DNA from: an uncultured Bdellovibrionales bacterium
GTDB taxonomy: Bacteria; Bdellovibrionota; Bdellovibrionia; Bdellovibrionales; JAMPXM01
Assembly: GCA_937927435.1 (NCBI GenBank)
Contig: CALBDW010000098.1
Span: 1-23,332, forward strand
Length of the DNA: 23,332 nt
Direction of reading: 5' to 3'
Below, one piece after another: positions 8,440 to 15,978 of this stretch. The position numbers were made by a program, and so were the translations under genes. The notes under the pieces are model-generated. The model had not been told where the DNA came from, made no database searches, and worked only from the letters and a program-made list of their open reading frames with translations. The first letter of the stretch is position 1, and each line of letters starts with the position of its first letter.

Positions 8440-8530
8440 ACTGGCTCACTTCCGTGGTGATGCCGCTAAATAGCGGTTATGGTGCCGCTTTTAAACGTTA
8501 ACGATTCATCCCCACGTTTGTGAGCCAGTT
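8439..8530 (+). repeat. Structured 92-bp inverted-repeat element, copy 1
   Basis: Bounded by perfect 11-bp terminal inverted repeats AACTGGCTCAC / GTGAGCCAGTT. Inside is a 3x3 internal loop, then CGTGGTGAT / ATCCCCACG (one mismatch), then a central hairpin (GCCGCTA 8462-8468 with TGGTGCC 8480-8486, or alternatively CCGCTA/TAGCGG). About 88% identical to copy 2 at 17829-17921 (10 substitutions, one 1-nt indel). It lies between the convergent nuclease-like gene and psd; its first AA forms the end of the upstream stop codon. No T-run follows, so it is not a classic terminator. No clear target-site duplication. It could be a MITE/REP-like element or a structured RNA module. Confidence 0.85.
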
Positions 8531-8538
8531 ATAAGGAC

Positions 8539-9375
8539 TTAAAGCGACTCTCCCATTTTGCTACGATGCCCGCGGAACTCGCCGGCGTCGGCTTCCAGAA
8601 CGCCAGGGGCGTAGAGCATAATGACGGTGCTTCCCATATGGAAGGTTCCGAATTCTTCGCCCTTTTTGATCTCAACCGGCGGGTTATAAACTTTTTCGCG
8701 AACTTGACGTCCACTTCTTCTCACTGCCGTTGTAATCATCGGGTCGAAGTTCACCGTCATGTTCCCGACGTTGGTTGCGGCGACCATGACAAGAGCGGCA
8801 AACCCCTTGTCGGTTTCAATCACCGCGACGACTCGCTCATTCACCGAAAAGAGGTTAGGAATCTTCGAGACGCTCCACTCGTTCACGGGCCATAGCTCAC
8901 CCGGAACATGGGCGCTCCAAACGATTTTTCCCGTCACCGGAGCGTGCACACGATGATAATCGGTCGGACAAAGGTAGTAGGTCAGGTACTGACCGCCCTC
9001 GAGCGCGTCGGCATAGAGCCGACTCCTTAATAGTTCGTCCACGCGATAGGTTCGGCCTTTCGCTTGAATGAGCGTCTGCCTTTCGATCTTCCCAGCTTCC
9101 GTGATCCGCGCATCTACCGGATGAATAACGGGCCCGTCACCGATCGGCCGCGCACCCGGCTTTAGGCGACGCGTGAAAAGCTCCCCGATCGTCTTATAGT
9201 GTTCGAGGGGGAACTCCGCTTCCCCCATATCGATCTTATAATACTTCGCGAACCAAGCCACCGAGAGCCCCGCAAACGGTTCCGGCAAACGCCGATGTGC
9301 CAGGCGTCCGACCCAATGGCTGAGTTCGTTCTTCGGTACAACCGGCATGAAGAGGTCAAATAGGATTCTTTTCAT
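8539..9375 (-). CDS. psd: Phosphatidylserine decarboxylase proenzyme
   Basis: 278 residues, normal for a proteobacterial type I Psd. It decarboxylates phosphatidylserine to phosphatidylethanolamine at the inner membrane, using a pyruvoyl group made by self-cleavage. The autocatalytic triad is visible: HPVDARI (Asp88), DYHRVHAP (His141/His144) and the cleavage site Gly248-Ser249 in FHMGSTVIM. The cleavage motif reads MGST instead of the common LGST, a conservative change that should still process. N-terminal SHWVGRLAHRRLP and FTRRLKPGARPI are typical. Start ATG 9375, with a weak GAGATGAAG upstream. Divergent from the FAD dehydrogenase; convergent with the nuclease-like gene across repeat copy 1. 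Confidence 0.96.
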   Translation of the reverse strand: MKRILFDLFMPVVPKNELSHWVGRLAHRRLPEPFAGLSVAWFAKYYKIDMGEAEFPLEHYKTIGELFTRRLKPGARPIGDGPVIHPVDARITEAGKIERQTLIQAKGRTYRVDELLRSRLYADALEGGQYLTYYLCPTDYHRVHAPVTGKIVWSAHVPGELWPVNEWSVSKIPNLFSVNERVVAVIETDKGFAALVMVAATNVGNMTVNFDPMITTAVRRSGRQVREKVYNPPVEIKKGEEFGTFHMGSTVIMLYAPGVLEADAGEFRGHRSKMGESL

Positions 9376-9492
9376 GAGGCTTCATCTCATCAATCCCCTG
9401 ACGGGGAAGTCAACCGTCCCCGCTTGCGCAGCGAAGAAACCTTATGTTACGCTGCCGAGCCTCTTGGGCCCGCCCGCACCTAAGGATGAAGC

Positions 9493-11061
9493 ATGAAAAG
9501 CTTCCGTGATTTAAAACTCGGTATCGACGAAGACCTCGAGGAGAAACTCGCGCGTCTTGTCCCTAACTTTTCGCAATATCGCGTTCGCAGAAAAAGTGTC
9601 GATGCCCGTCGAGGCTCCGACCCTCATTGGGTCATCTCTGTCGACGTCTATGAACCAGGTGAGACGCCACAAGACGAAACCTTTGAACTCGAGCGCATCG
9701 ACTTTCCGAAATCGGTGCCCAAGCCTCTCATCATCGGCACAGGCCCTGCCGGATTATTCGCGGCCATCCGTTTGGTCGAGCGAGGTATTCCGAGCGTGAT
9801 TCTTGAGCGCGGCTCGATCGGTTCCAAACGTATTCAAAGCATCAACCGTTTCTGGCGTTACGGAGAACTCGATCCCGACAATAACGTCTGCTTCGGAGAA
9901 GGTGGCGCGGGCTTGTATTCCGACGGTAAACTCATCACGCGCATCAAATCCCCGCATATTCCCTACGTTATGGACCGGCTCGTGCGGTTCGGAGCGCCCG
10001 AAGAAATCCGCTATCTCGCCAATCCTCATGTCGGCTCCGACCGCATTCGGCGCGTGATTCCGAAAATCCGCGAATTTCTCCTCGCCCACGGTTGCGAAAT
10101 CCACTTCGACACGCCCATGACGAGGCTTTTGGTGGAAGGAAGCCGTGCCATCGGAGTCGAATCGCGCGACGGGCGGAAGTTCTACTCCCACCACATCGTC
10201 CTCGCCACGGGCCACTCGGCAGAAGACGTTCTCCGCCATCTTCACGAAATCGGCGTGGCGATGGAGGGGAAATCGTTCGCTCTCGGGTTACGCGTCGAAC
10301 ATCCACAAGCGTTGATCAACCGTATCCAATACCGGAAACACGCCGAACACCCGGCTCTCGGCGCTGCGAACTACCGTCTCGCCGATCACGACGCGAGAAC
10401 CGGAATCGGCGTCTATAGCTTCTGCATGTGCCCCGGGGGATATGTTCTCTCGAGTGGAACCGAAGCCGACGGCGTCGTCAGCAATGGGATGAGCAACTAC
10501 CATCGCAACTCACCGTTTGCGAATGCCGCCATCGTGGTTTCGATCGACCACAAGGCTCGTTTCGGAAACGACCTCTTCGGCGGTCTCGACTTCCGCCGTC
10601 GCCTCGAGCAAGCCGCGTATCAGGCCGTCCAAGCCGTGGGCGGAACGAAAGAACTTCCGGTGCAGAACATGCTGGCTTTCTTGAAAGGCCAAGACGGCCC
10701 GACCCTTAAATCCTCGTCTCCTTCAGGGGTCGTGCCGGCCCGTCTCGACCTCCTTTTGCCTCAGGACATTACGGAGCGCCTTCGGGCCTCGCTTGAAAAA
10801 TTCAACCAACACATGCGCGGCTTCATCACAGGGGAAGCGCAACTGCACGGGGTTGAATCACGGACGAGTTGTCCCGTCCGCATCACGCGTGACCCGGAAA
10901 CGCTTCAATCCATCTCGCATGCGGGCCTTTATCCGGCCGGGGAAGGAGCGGGATACGCGGGCGGCATCACTTCGGCAGCCTGCGACGGCGTCCGTATCGC
11001 CGAAGCGATCGTCAAAGAGCTCGCCAACGTGAACCCGTCCCCCACCGTCACGGCGTCATGA
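9493..11061 (+). CDS. FAD-dependent dehydrogenase (COG2509 family)
   Basis: 522 residues. An N-terminal ~70-residue ferredoxin-like module (DLKLGIDEDLEEKLARLVP) precedes a Rossmann dinucleotide-binding site LIIGTGPAGLFAA (GxGxxG at 82-87), NVCFGEGGAGLYSDGKL and the C-terminal FAD motif GLYPAGEGAGYAGGITSAA. This matches the uncharacterised flavoprotein family COG2509, usually annotated as an NAD(FAD)-utilising dehydrogenase. The substrate is unknown. ATG 9493 has AAGGA six nt upstream. The 117-nt region shared with psd should hold both promoters. The stop overlaps the convergent secreted-protein gene by 6 nt. Confidence 0.9.
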   Translation: MKSFRDLKLGIDEDLEEKLARLVPNFSQYRVRRKSVDARRGSDPHWVISVDVYEPGETPQDETFELERIDFPKSVPKPLIIGTGPAGLFAAIRLVERGIPSVILERGSIGSKRIQSINRFWRYGELDPDNNVCFGEGGAGLYSDGKLITRIKSPHIPYVMDRLVRFGAPEEIRYLANPHVGSDRIRRVIPKIREFLLAHGCEIHFDTPMTRLLVEGSRAIGVESRDGRKFYSHHIVLATGHSAEDVLRHLHEIGVAMEGKSFALGLRVEHPQALINRIQYRKHAEHPALGAANYRLADHDARTGIGVYSFCMCPGGYVLSSGTEADGVVSNGMSNYHRNSPFANAAIVVSIDHKARFGNDLFGGLDFRRRLEQAAYQAVQAVGGTKELPVQNMLAFLKGQDGPTLKSSSPSGVVPARLDLLLPQDITERLRASLEKFNQHMRGFITGEAQLHGVESRTSCPVRITRDPETLQSISHAGLYPAGEGAGYAGGITSAACDGVRIAEAIVKELANVNPSPTVTAS

Positions 11062-11673
11062 GTTTTTGACCCAAACCAGGAAGAATCCGACCGGCTCAGC
11101 CGCGCACATCTGCGCTTGCTGATTCCAGAGGTTCGTCGGTGACAAATTGAGCTTTGAAGCGCAGATCAGGAGTTCGGCCTTGTCGCGGACCAGACGGCAA
11201 GAAAGGGTCAAATTCGTGTCGGACGCCGAATGGCCGGATTGGCTTTTGACCAGAAAAGAAATTTGTGGCTCTTCCGAACGGTACTTATACGGACCTTGGT
11301 TGCCCAAAAAGTTCTGCGATTTGTAGCTCAAAACCTTCACTTGGCCGCCCGATGGCATATCCATGCCGTATTGCTCGAATACGAGTTCGGCAAACCGACC
11401 TTCCGTGAACACGATACCCTGCGGATCGTACTCATCTTCTTTGCCTTTAAGAACGAAGTTGCGGCAGCTTTCTTTCGCTCCGGCTCCGGCATATTTCCAC
11501 TTTCCGACGAGATTCTCATCCGTCGGCTTCTGCCCCTGCTCCCAAAGAGCCTGCCAACCGTGAAACTTGGGGATCGGTTCCATAGGAAGAGGGTCCGCCG
11601 CACGGGCTTCATGACATATCCCAGTCATCGCGAGGGTGAAAACCGTAAGAATCAATTTTGACATCTGCAACAT
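11056..11673 (-). CDS. Secreted protein of unknown function (205 aa)
   Basis: I do not recognise the family. The N-terminus is a signal peptide (about 1-25, cleavage near EARAA), so the product is exported. The mature part has four cysteines (about 70, 155, 171, 189), one early and three in the last 55 residues, allowing disulfides, and includes GKWKYAGAGAKESCRNF, which suggests a lipocalin-like or small beta-barrel fold, though this is only an impression. ATG 11673 is six nt after GGGGAG, a strong site. It lies 118 nt downstream of the HTTM gene on the same strand but has its own promoter candidate at 11716-11744. Its stop overlaps the FAD-dehydrogenase stop region by 6 nt. Confidence 0.75.
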   Translation of the reverse strand: MLQMSKLILTVFTLAMTGICHEARAADPLPMEPIPKFHGWQALWEQGQKPTDENLVGKWKYAGAGAKESCRNFVLKGKEDEYDPQGIVFTEGRFAELVFEQYGMDMPSGGQVKVLSYKSQNFLGNQGPYKYRSEEPQISFLVKSQSGHSASDTNLTLSCRLVRDKAELLICASKLNLSPTNLWNQQAQMCAAEPVGFFLVWVKNS

Positions 11674-11715
11674 GCTCTACTCCCCTTAAACGGCATTCAA
11701 AGCCGCACGGGCTCG

Positions 11716-11744
11716 GCGATAAAAAACCGCCAGAAAGAGGTCAA
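11716..11744 (-). promoter_or_regulatory. Sigma70-like promoter of the 205-aa secreted protein gene
   Basis: Read on the minus strand: TTGACC (-35, 11739-11744), 17-bp spacer, TATCGC (-10, 11716-11721), about 43 nt before the ATG. The -35 is embedded in a near-perfect palindrome, GATCAATTGACC, which could be an operator. Confidence 0.45.
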
Positions 11745-11791
11745 TTGATCTCACTTATATTACGGAATCTCCACAAAGACGCGGCGATAAA

Positions 11792-12706
11792 TCACTTTCT
11801 CGATACGAGTTTCGCTATTTTTTCCTCAAGCCACTTCGCATCGGCGAAAAGGAAGTAACCTGAAACCATGATCAGCGAGAAAAAGATCAAACCAACGCTT
11901 AAGGCAATCAGGCCGTGAAGGAGAACGCCGAAAGCCAAGACCCATTTGCGAACAGGGCGGATCCAAACCAAGGCCGGAAAATAAATTTCCCACAGCACCG
12001 TCGCATGTGTCGCCGCCGCGATAAGCAACGGGAAATGCTTCATCCAGGTCGCATCGAACATCATGATCTGCTGGTTGCCGAGAACGGCCCAGACCGCCGT
12101 TCCGTCCCACCAACTCGGGCCTTTGAGCTTTTCAAGCCCCGTATACCCGTAGATGATGCAAAGCTGGAGCTGCGCGAGTCGCACTCCCACTGTTGAAAAC
12201 ACCTCATTCACTTGCGAGGGCGCCGAGTCTTTCGCTTTGCGGACGAGGTTGAGAACGCTCAAACGCCGGCTGTTGTCCATGACAACGAGAGCGAAAAGAA
12301 AAAACGTTGCCACGATATCGGCGCCGTAAACGATCGCGTAGTTCCTCTGCATGAAGGCCAAATGCAGAACCAAGGCGAGGAAGGCCGAGAGCCGCCCGAA
12401 GATGCCGAGCGCGAGAGAAGCGAGCGCGCAAAGGAAAAGAAGGTGCAGGCTCCACGCCGCAAAATCCGAAACCGGATACCAAGCGAACACCGGGCGTAGA
12501 ACATCCGGCAGGACTTCGAGCGCCTTGTCACCGCTTAGGTAGCCGTCGTCAGTGAAATAAAAACGCCAGTCGACGAAACGAAAGCTGTACATCACGAACA
12601 GTGTCGCGGAAAAAACAACGCGAAACACCGCCACAGGGAGCATCGGCAACGGCGCGAAAAAAAAGCGGTCCCAAGCGCCGATCAGCGCGCGCAAGAAAGC
12701 CGTCAT
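11792..12706 (-). CDS. HTTM-domain membrane protein (VKGC / SdpB-like)
   Basis: 304 residues from ATG 12706, with GGAGG upstream; the longer frame to 12874 adds an implausible Arg-rich head. Multiple hydrophobic segments give a polytopic inner-membrane protein. Features of the horizontally transferred transmembrane (HTTM) domain are visible: QRNYAIVYGADIVATFFLF and the loop IYGYTGLEKLKGPSWWDGTA. The lysine of GLEKL (about 193) aligns by eye with the catalytic lysine of human gamma-glutamyl carboxylase (GVKKLDADW). No extra C-terminal lumenal domain is present, unlike full-length VKGC and like SdpB. Its ATG overlaps the stop of the preceding single-TM gene (ATGA), so the two are translationally coupled. 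Biochemical activity is unknown. Confidence 0.85.
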   Translation of the reverse strand: MTAFLRALIGAWDRFFFAPLPMLPVAVFRVVFSATLFVMYSFRFVDWRFYFTDDGYLSGDKALEVLPDVLRPVFAWYPVSDFAAWSLHLLFLCALASLALGIFGRLSAFLALVLHLAFMQRNYAIVYGADIVATFFLFALVVMDNSRRLSVLNLVRKAKDSAPSQVNEVFSTVGVRLAQLQLCIIYGYTGLEKLKGPSWWDGTAVWAVLGNQQIMMFDATWMKHFPLLIAAATHATVLWEIYFPALVWIRPVRKWVLAFGVLLHGLIALSVGLIFFSLIMVSGYFLFADAKWLEEKIAKLVSRK

Positions 12707-13260
12707 ACGCCCTCGCCTCCGTCTTTCTCCGGACAGGCGTATTCCTGGCTCGGAAGATCCACTCGGACCGTGCTCTCGCTCAAGTCGCTCCTCATCCCGA
12801 CCCGCTCGAGATCCTCGACCTGATCGATCACGGATCGGATGTTGATCGCGATGGCCCCTTCGTATTGTCGGCAAAGAAAAGGAACAAAGAATCTTTCCAT
12901 GTAACCGGGATGGAGGGCGAAAAACCGCATCCCGAAAAGCCGCCGGTTCCAGCTATCGCTCCAAGCGAACCCCTCCCGCTTGGGTGGATACGAAAACGGC
13001 CCGCTGTCAGGCTCATCGTCATAATTGTAGACGGGCTCGTACTCGAGATAAAACATCGGACTGGGACCTGGCGAGAAGAACTGCCAGGTCGTATTGAACC
13101 CCAAAGTATTGGCGTAAGCGCTGAAATACCGGGAAAGTTTTCGGCCCGTCAGCGACGAGCCGTTCGGCATCAGCAAGACCGTCGCCAGATGATAAAGCAG
13201 AAAAGCGCTGAGAGCGATTTTTAAAGCTTTCAGTTCAAGCTTCCTTTTCCGAATCGTCAT
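12703..13260 (-). CDS. Single-TM protein paired with HTTM protein (SdpA/DUF5819-like position)
   Basis: 185 residues: a short Lys/Arg-rich cytosolic tail, one hydrophobic helix (about 13-31) and a ~150-residue extracytoplasmic part. The motif TTWQFFSPGPSP after the helix recalls the W-x-F-F/F-A-P motif of small proteins that accompany HTTM proteins (SdpA family, DUF5819), but I cannot confirm membership. Two cysteines (about 131 and 178). The ATG at 13260 sits inside the last 26 nt of scpB; the stop overlaps the HTTM start by 4 nt. It therefore depends on the scpB message. Probably a partner subunit of the HTTM protein in the membrane. Confidence 0.75.
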   Translation of the reverse strand: MTIRKRKLELKALKIALSAFLLYHLATVLLMPNGSSLTGRKLSRYFSAYANTLGFNTTWQFFSPGPSPMFYLEYEPVYNYDDEPDSGPFSYPPKREGFAWSDSWNRRLFGMRFFALHPGYMERFFVPFLCRQYEGAIAINIRSVIDQVEDLERVGMRSDLSESTVRVDLPSQEYACPEKDGGEGV

Positions 13261-14857
13261 CCCAATCCGGGAGCGCGCTCAAATCATCCTCATCATCGTC
13301 GACATCTTCATCGATATTCGTGAAATCGACGAGGAAGTCCTCGCCGTCGGCGTCGAGCGCCTTCTCATCCGGGGATTCAACCGGCGCCTCAGAGGCCGTA
13401 TCGACGCCTGCGCATTCACCCGATTCAGCCGCTTCAGACGCCTCACCGGCGACATCAGCTGCCTCAACGCCGTTCTCTTGAGATTCGGCGGCCTGCAATT
13501 TGGCCTCGTAGCGCTCAAGCCAACGCCGATCCTTTTCATCGACCTCTTCACCCAAGAGTAGGCGTTCACGAATATCTTGAGCTCTTTCTCGGTCGCGGCG
13601 CTCGCGTTCACGCTGCTTTTCCTGTTCGAAGAACTCGGTCGTCGTATCGACGGCTTTGAGCTGCTCGGTGATTTTCGCGAGTTCCTCCTCGCCCTCGGAA
13701 TACGTAGCCGCAAGCTCGTTGGACATCTTTTCGGTGATATCCGAAAGTGTCTCCTTTTCTTCCTCGTCCCCGATTCCTTCAGGCAAGAGCTCATCAATTT
13801 CTCGAAGCGTCGGCAGCTCACGGATATTGCGGAGTCCGAACGTTTCGAGGAATTTGCGCGTCGTAAGATAGGTCATGGGCTTCCCAGGCAAATCGCTCTT
13901 CTCACCGAAAGCAACCAGCCCGCGTTCCATCAAGGCCCGTAAAAGGTGTCCGCTCTCAACGCCGCGGATCTCGTCGATCTGGTGCTTCGTGATCGGCTGT
14001 TTATACGCCACGATCGCCAAGACTTCGAGAGCCGGTCCCGATAGGCGGAACGGACGCGTTTTCACCAAACGGCGCAAGTACTCGGCATTGTCGGACTTTG
14101 TCCGCAGCTGGTAGCCGCCGTTGATTTCCTCAAGCGTGACCCCGCGAGCCGGCGAAGCGTACTCGCTCGCCAATTCTTCAATGGCGCGCTTGATGTCCTT
14201 GGTACGGATATTCGTTCCTCTGAAAATCTGCTTGATCGAGCCGAGCGAAACCGGCCGGTCCGATGCGAAAAGCAAGCTTTCGATAATCGAAAGAAGCTGC
14301 GACTGCTCGATAAATTCAGTCGGTTCAGACTCTTCTTCCTCGTCACTTTCCGCGTCTTCTGTCTCCTCACCGGCCTGAGGCATTTCTCCAATAACGCCCT
14401 TCAACTCCATCTGTTCGGTCGGAGCGGCATCCGGCTCCTCGGACGCCTCTTTGGCCACCGCACCTTCTTCTTCAACGTCCGTTTCTTCGGCCTCGGCGAT
14501 CTCGGCAGCCTCCATTTCGAAATTCGGATCCGAATGGACGTCCGCGAGCGACTGGCCTTCTTTCTTCGCCGCCGTCTCGGCGACCCGTCTAGCCAGTTCC
14601 GCCAATCGACTCACGTTTTCGTCTGCGGCTTCGGATTCGACGAAATCAAGACCTTGCGTTTCCTCAGACCAAGAAACGGCCGCCAGCGTCTGTGACTCAT
14701 CCTTCAACGGAACTTCCACCGCCGGTTCCGCGGACAGATCCGAGAGAGCCGCCTCGGCGCTCAGAACCAATTCACGCAAAGAAACGCTCGCCTCCTGAGC
14801 CTCCTCCGCGCCGTTTTCGATTCCTTCTTTTTCCAGACCTTTTTCGTTTTCCGTCAT
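13235..14857 (-). CDS. scpB: Segregation and condensation protein B with long acidic extensions
   Basis: About 540 residues, more than twice the usual ScpB (~200-280). The core with two winged-helix domains spans about 182-365 (LLSIIESLLFASDRPVSLG, GGYQLRTKSDN, LSGPALEVLAIVAYKQPITK, RGVESGHLLRALMERGLV, YLTTRKFLETFGL). It is preceded by ~180 residues rich in Glu/Ala/Asp and followed by ~175 residues with a charged coiled-coil-like stretch (EQEKQRERERRDRERAQ) and an acidic tail. ScpB acts with ScpA and SMC in chromosome condensation. The ATG at 14857 has GAGAG five nt upstream; a GTG at 14869 overlapping the scpA stop (GTGA) is a possible alternative. Its 3' end overlaps the single-TM gene by 26 nt. 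Confidence 0.9.
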   Translation of the reverse strand: MTENEKGLEKEGIENGAEEAQEASVSLRELVLSAEAALSDLSAEPAVEVPLKDESQTLAAVSWSEETQGLDFVESEAADENVSRLAELARRVAETAAKKEGQSLADVHSDPNFEMEAAEIAEAEETDVEEEGAVAKEASEEPDAAPTEQMELKGVIGEMPQAGEETEDAESDEEEESEPTEFIEQSQLLSIIESLLFASDRPVSLGSIKQIFRGTNIRTKDIKRAIEELASEYASPARGVTLEEINGGYQLRTKSDNAEYLRRLVKTRPFRLSGPALEVLAIVAYKQPITKHQIDEIRGVESGHLLRALMERGLVAFGEKSDLPGKPMTYLTTRKFLETFGLRNIRELPTLREIDELLPEGIGDEEEKETLSDITEKMSNELAATYSEGEEELAKITEQLKAVDTTTEFFEQEKQRERERRDRERAQDIRERLLLGEEVDEKDRRWLERYEAKLQAAESQENGVEAADVAGEASEAAESGECAGVDTASEAPVESPDEKALDADGEDFLVDFTNIDEDVDDDEDDLSALPDWDDDSEKEA

Positions 14858-14865
14858 GCCTTCTC

Positions 14866-15966
14866 TCACGCTTCGAGCGATTCATCCTTCGAATCGCCGT
14901 CGATCAAATCCATCAATCCGTCATTCACCTCAGTCGCTTCGTTCATACCGGCGACATCCAACGCGGAACCACTTTCCGCCTGCGCCATGGCGGCCCTTTC
15001 ACTCGCTTCGATTTCAGCTTCGGCTGCCAGGATCTCTTCGTCCGTCGCCATCTCGACGAACTCGTCTTCAGACCCTTCCGAATCGCCTTCCACCACCGCA
15101 AGATTCAACTGCGGGCTGTCGCGTTCGACGGCGAACAGATCGTCGACCGCCGCGGCTTCCGTCGCTTCGTCGATGATCGAATTCGCGATCGCTTCCGCGT
15201 CACCGGCATCAAACTCTTGAACGCGTTCCAAGATATTCCGCTCGATCGGCTTTTTCGGCTCGATATGGATATCTCCGAACGGCTCGTTCTGAAAGAGCGA
15301 AACATAGCCCATCCGGCCAAGTTCGAGCATCGACAAGAAGGTGACGAGAAGCCGTGTTCTCGCTTCGCCCGAACCGATGCCCGCCAGATCACGCAAAAGC
15401 ACGCGGACACCCACGATCAGGCGGTCTTTGATTTCCATGACCCGTGAAGCGATCGACTGCACTTTCGGACGGACTTTATGGACCATCCGTTCCGCCTTGC
15501 GAATCGCCCGGCGGTAAGCGCTGATCAGCGCAAACAAGCCTTCTCCTTCGACAATGATTTCACCCAGCTCCTCGTCGCGGAAATTCTCACGCATACCGCG
15601 CAAGAAAACGTCGCGCCCGAGAAGAGGACGCTCGTAGAGCTGCTTCGCGGCTTCTTGGAACTTTTGGTAATCAAGCAGTTTCTGAACGAGTTCTTTCCGT
15701 GGGTCTTCCTGTTCGACGACTTCGCCTTCCTCATTGTACTGCGGAAGGAGCATGCGCGACTTAATATGGATGAGTGTCGCGGCCATGGAGATGAATTCCC
15801 CGGCGACCTCCAGGTCAAGCTCCTTCATCATCCGGATATAGTCGAGATACTGTCTCGTGATCTCGTGGATGTTGATGTCGAAGATGTCCATCTCTTCTTT
15901 ACGGATAAGGTAAAGGAGCAAACCGAGAGGACCTTCAAACTGCCGCAGATGAACTAAGTAACTCAT
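14866..15966 (-). CDS. scpA: Segregation and condensation protein A (kleisin) with acidic C-terminus
   Basis: 366 residues; typical ScpA is about 250. The core begins LVHLRQFEGPLGLLLYLI, followed by DIFDINIHEITRQYLDYI and AATLIHIKSRMLLP, with the C-terminal winged helix near VTFLSMLELGRMGYV. Residues ~260-366 form an Ala/Glu/Asp-rich extension not part of the standard kleisin fold. It bridges SMC heads and binds ScpB dimers in the nucleoid. ATG 15966; 12 nt downstream of the trpS stop, with a weak GAGGG upstream. scpB follows with only a few nt, or a 4-nt overlap, between frames. Confidence 0.94.
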   Translation of the reverse strand: MSYLVHLRQFEGPLGLLLYLIRKEEMDIFDINIHEITRQYLDYIRMMKELDLEVAGEFISMAATLIHIKSRMLLPQYNEEGEVVEQEDPRKELVQKLLDYQKFQEAAKQLYERPLLGRDVFLRGMRENFRDEELGEIIVEGEGLFALISAYRRAIRKAERMVHKVRPKVQSIASRVMEIKDRLIVGVRVLLRDLAGIGSGEARTRLLVTFLSMLELGRMGYVSLFQNEPFGDIHIEPKKPIERNILERVQEFDAGDAEAIANSIIDEATEAAAVDDLFAVERDSPQLNLAVVEGDSEGSEDEFVEMATDEEILAAEAEIEASERAAMAQAESGSALDVAGMNEATEVNDGLMDLIDGDSKDESLEA

Positions 15967-15978
15967 TCGCCGAAGCCC

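Noticed and set aside
8439..8530. Rho-independent terminator
   Set aside because: The outer stem is followed by ATAAGG with no T-run, and copy 2 sits between divergent genes where a terminator is not expected.
11056..11673. SdpC-type toxin precursor
   Set aside because: Length and export fit, but there is no long hydrophobic peptide segment and no family motif.
12601..13224. Plus-strand ORF opposite the HTTM pair
   Set aside because: Antisense of two well-supported overlapping genes; no recognisable domain.
14692..15447. Plus-strand ORF (251 aa) opposite scpB/scpA
   Set aside because: Phe/Arg-rich mirror of the acidic Glu/Ala tails on the other strand.
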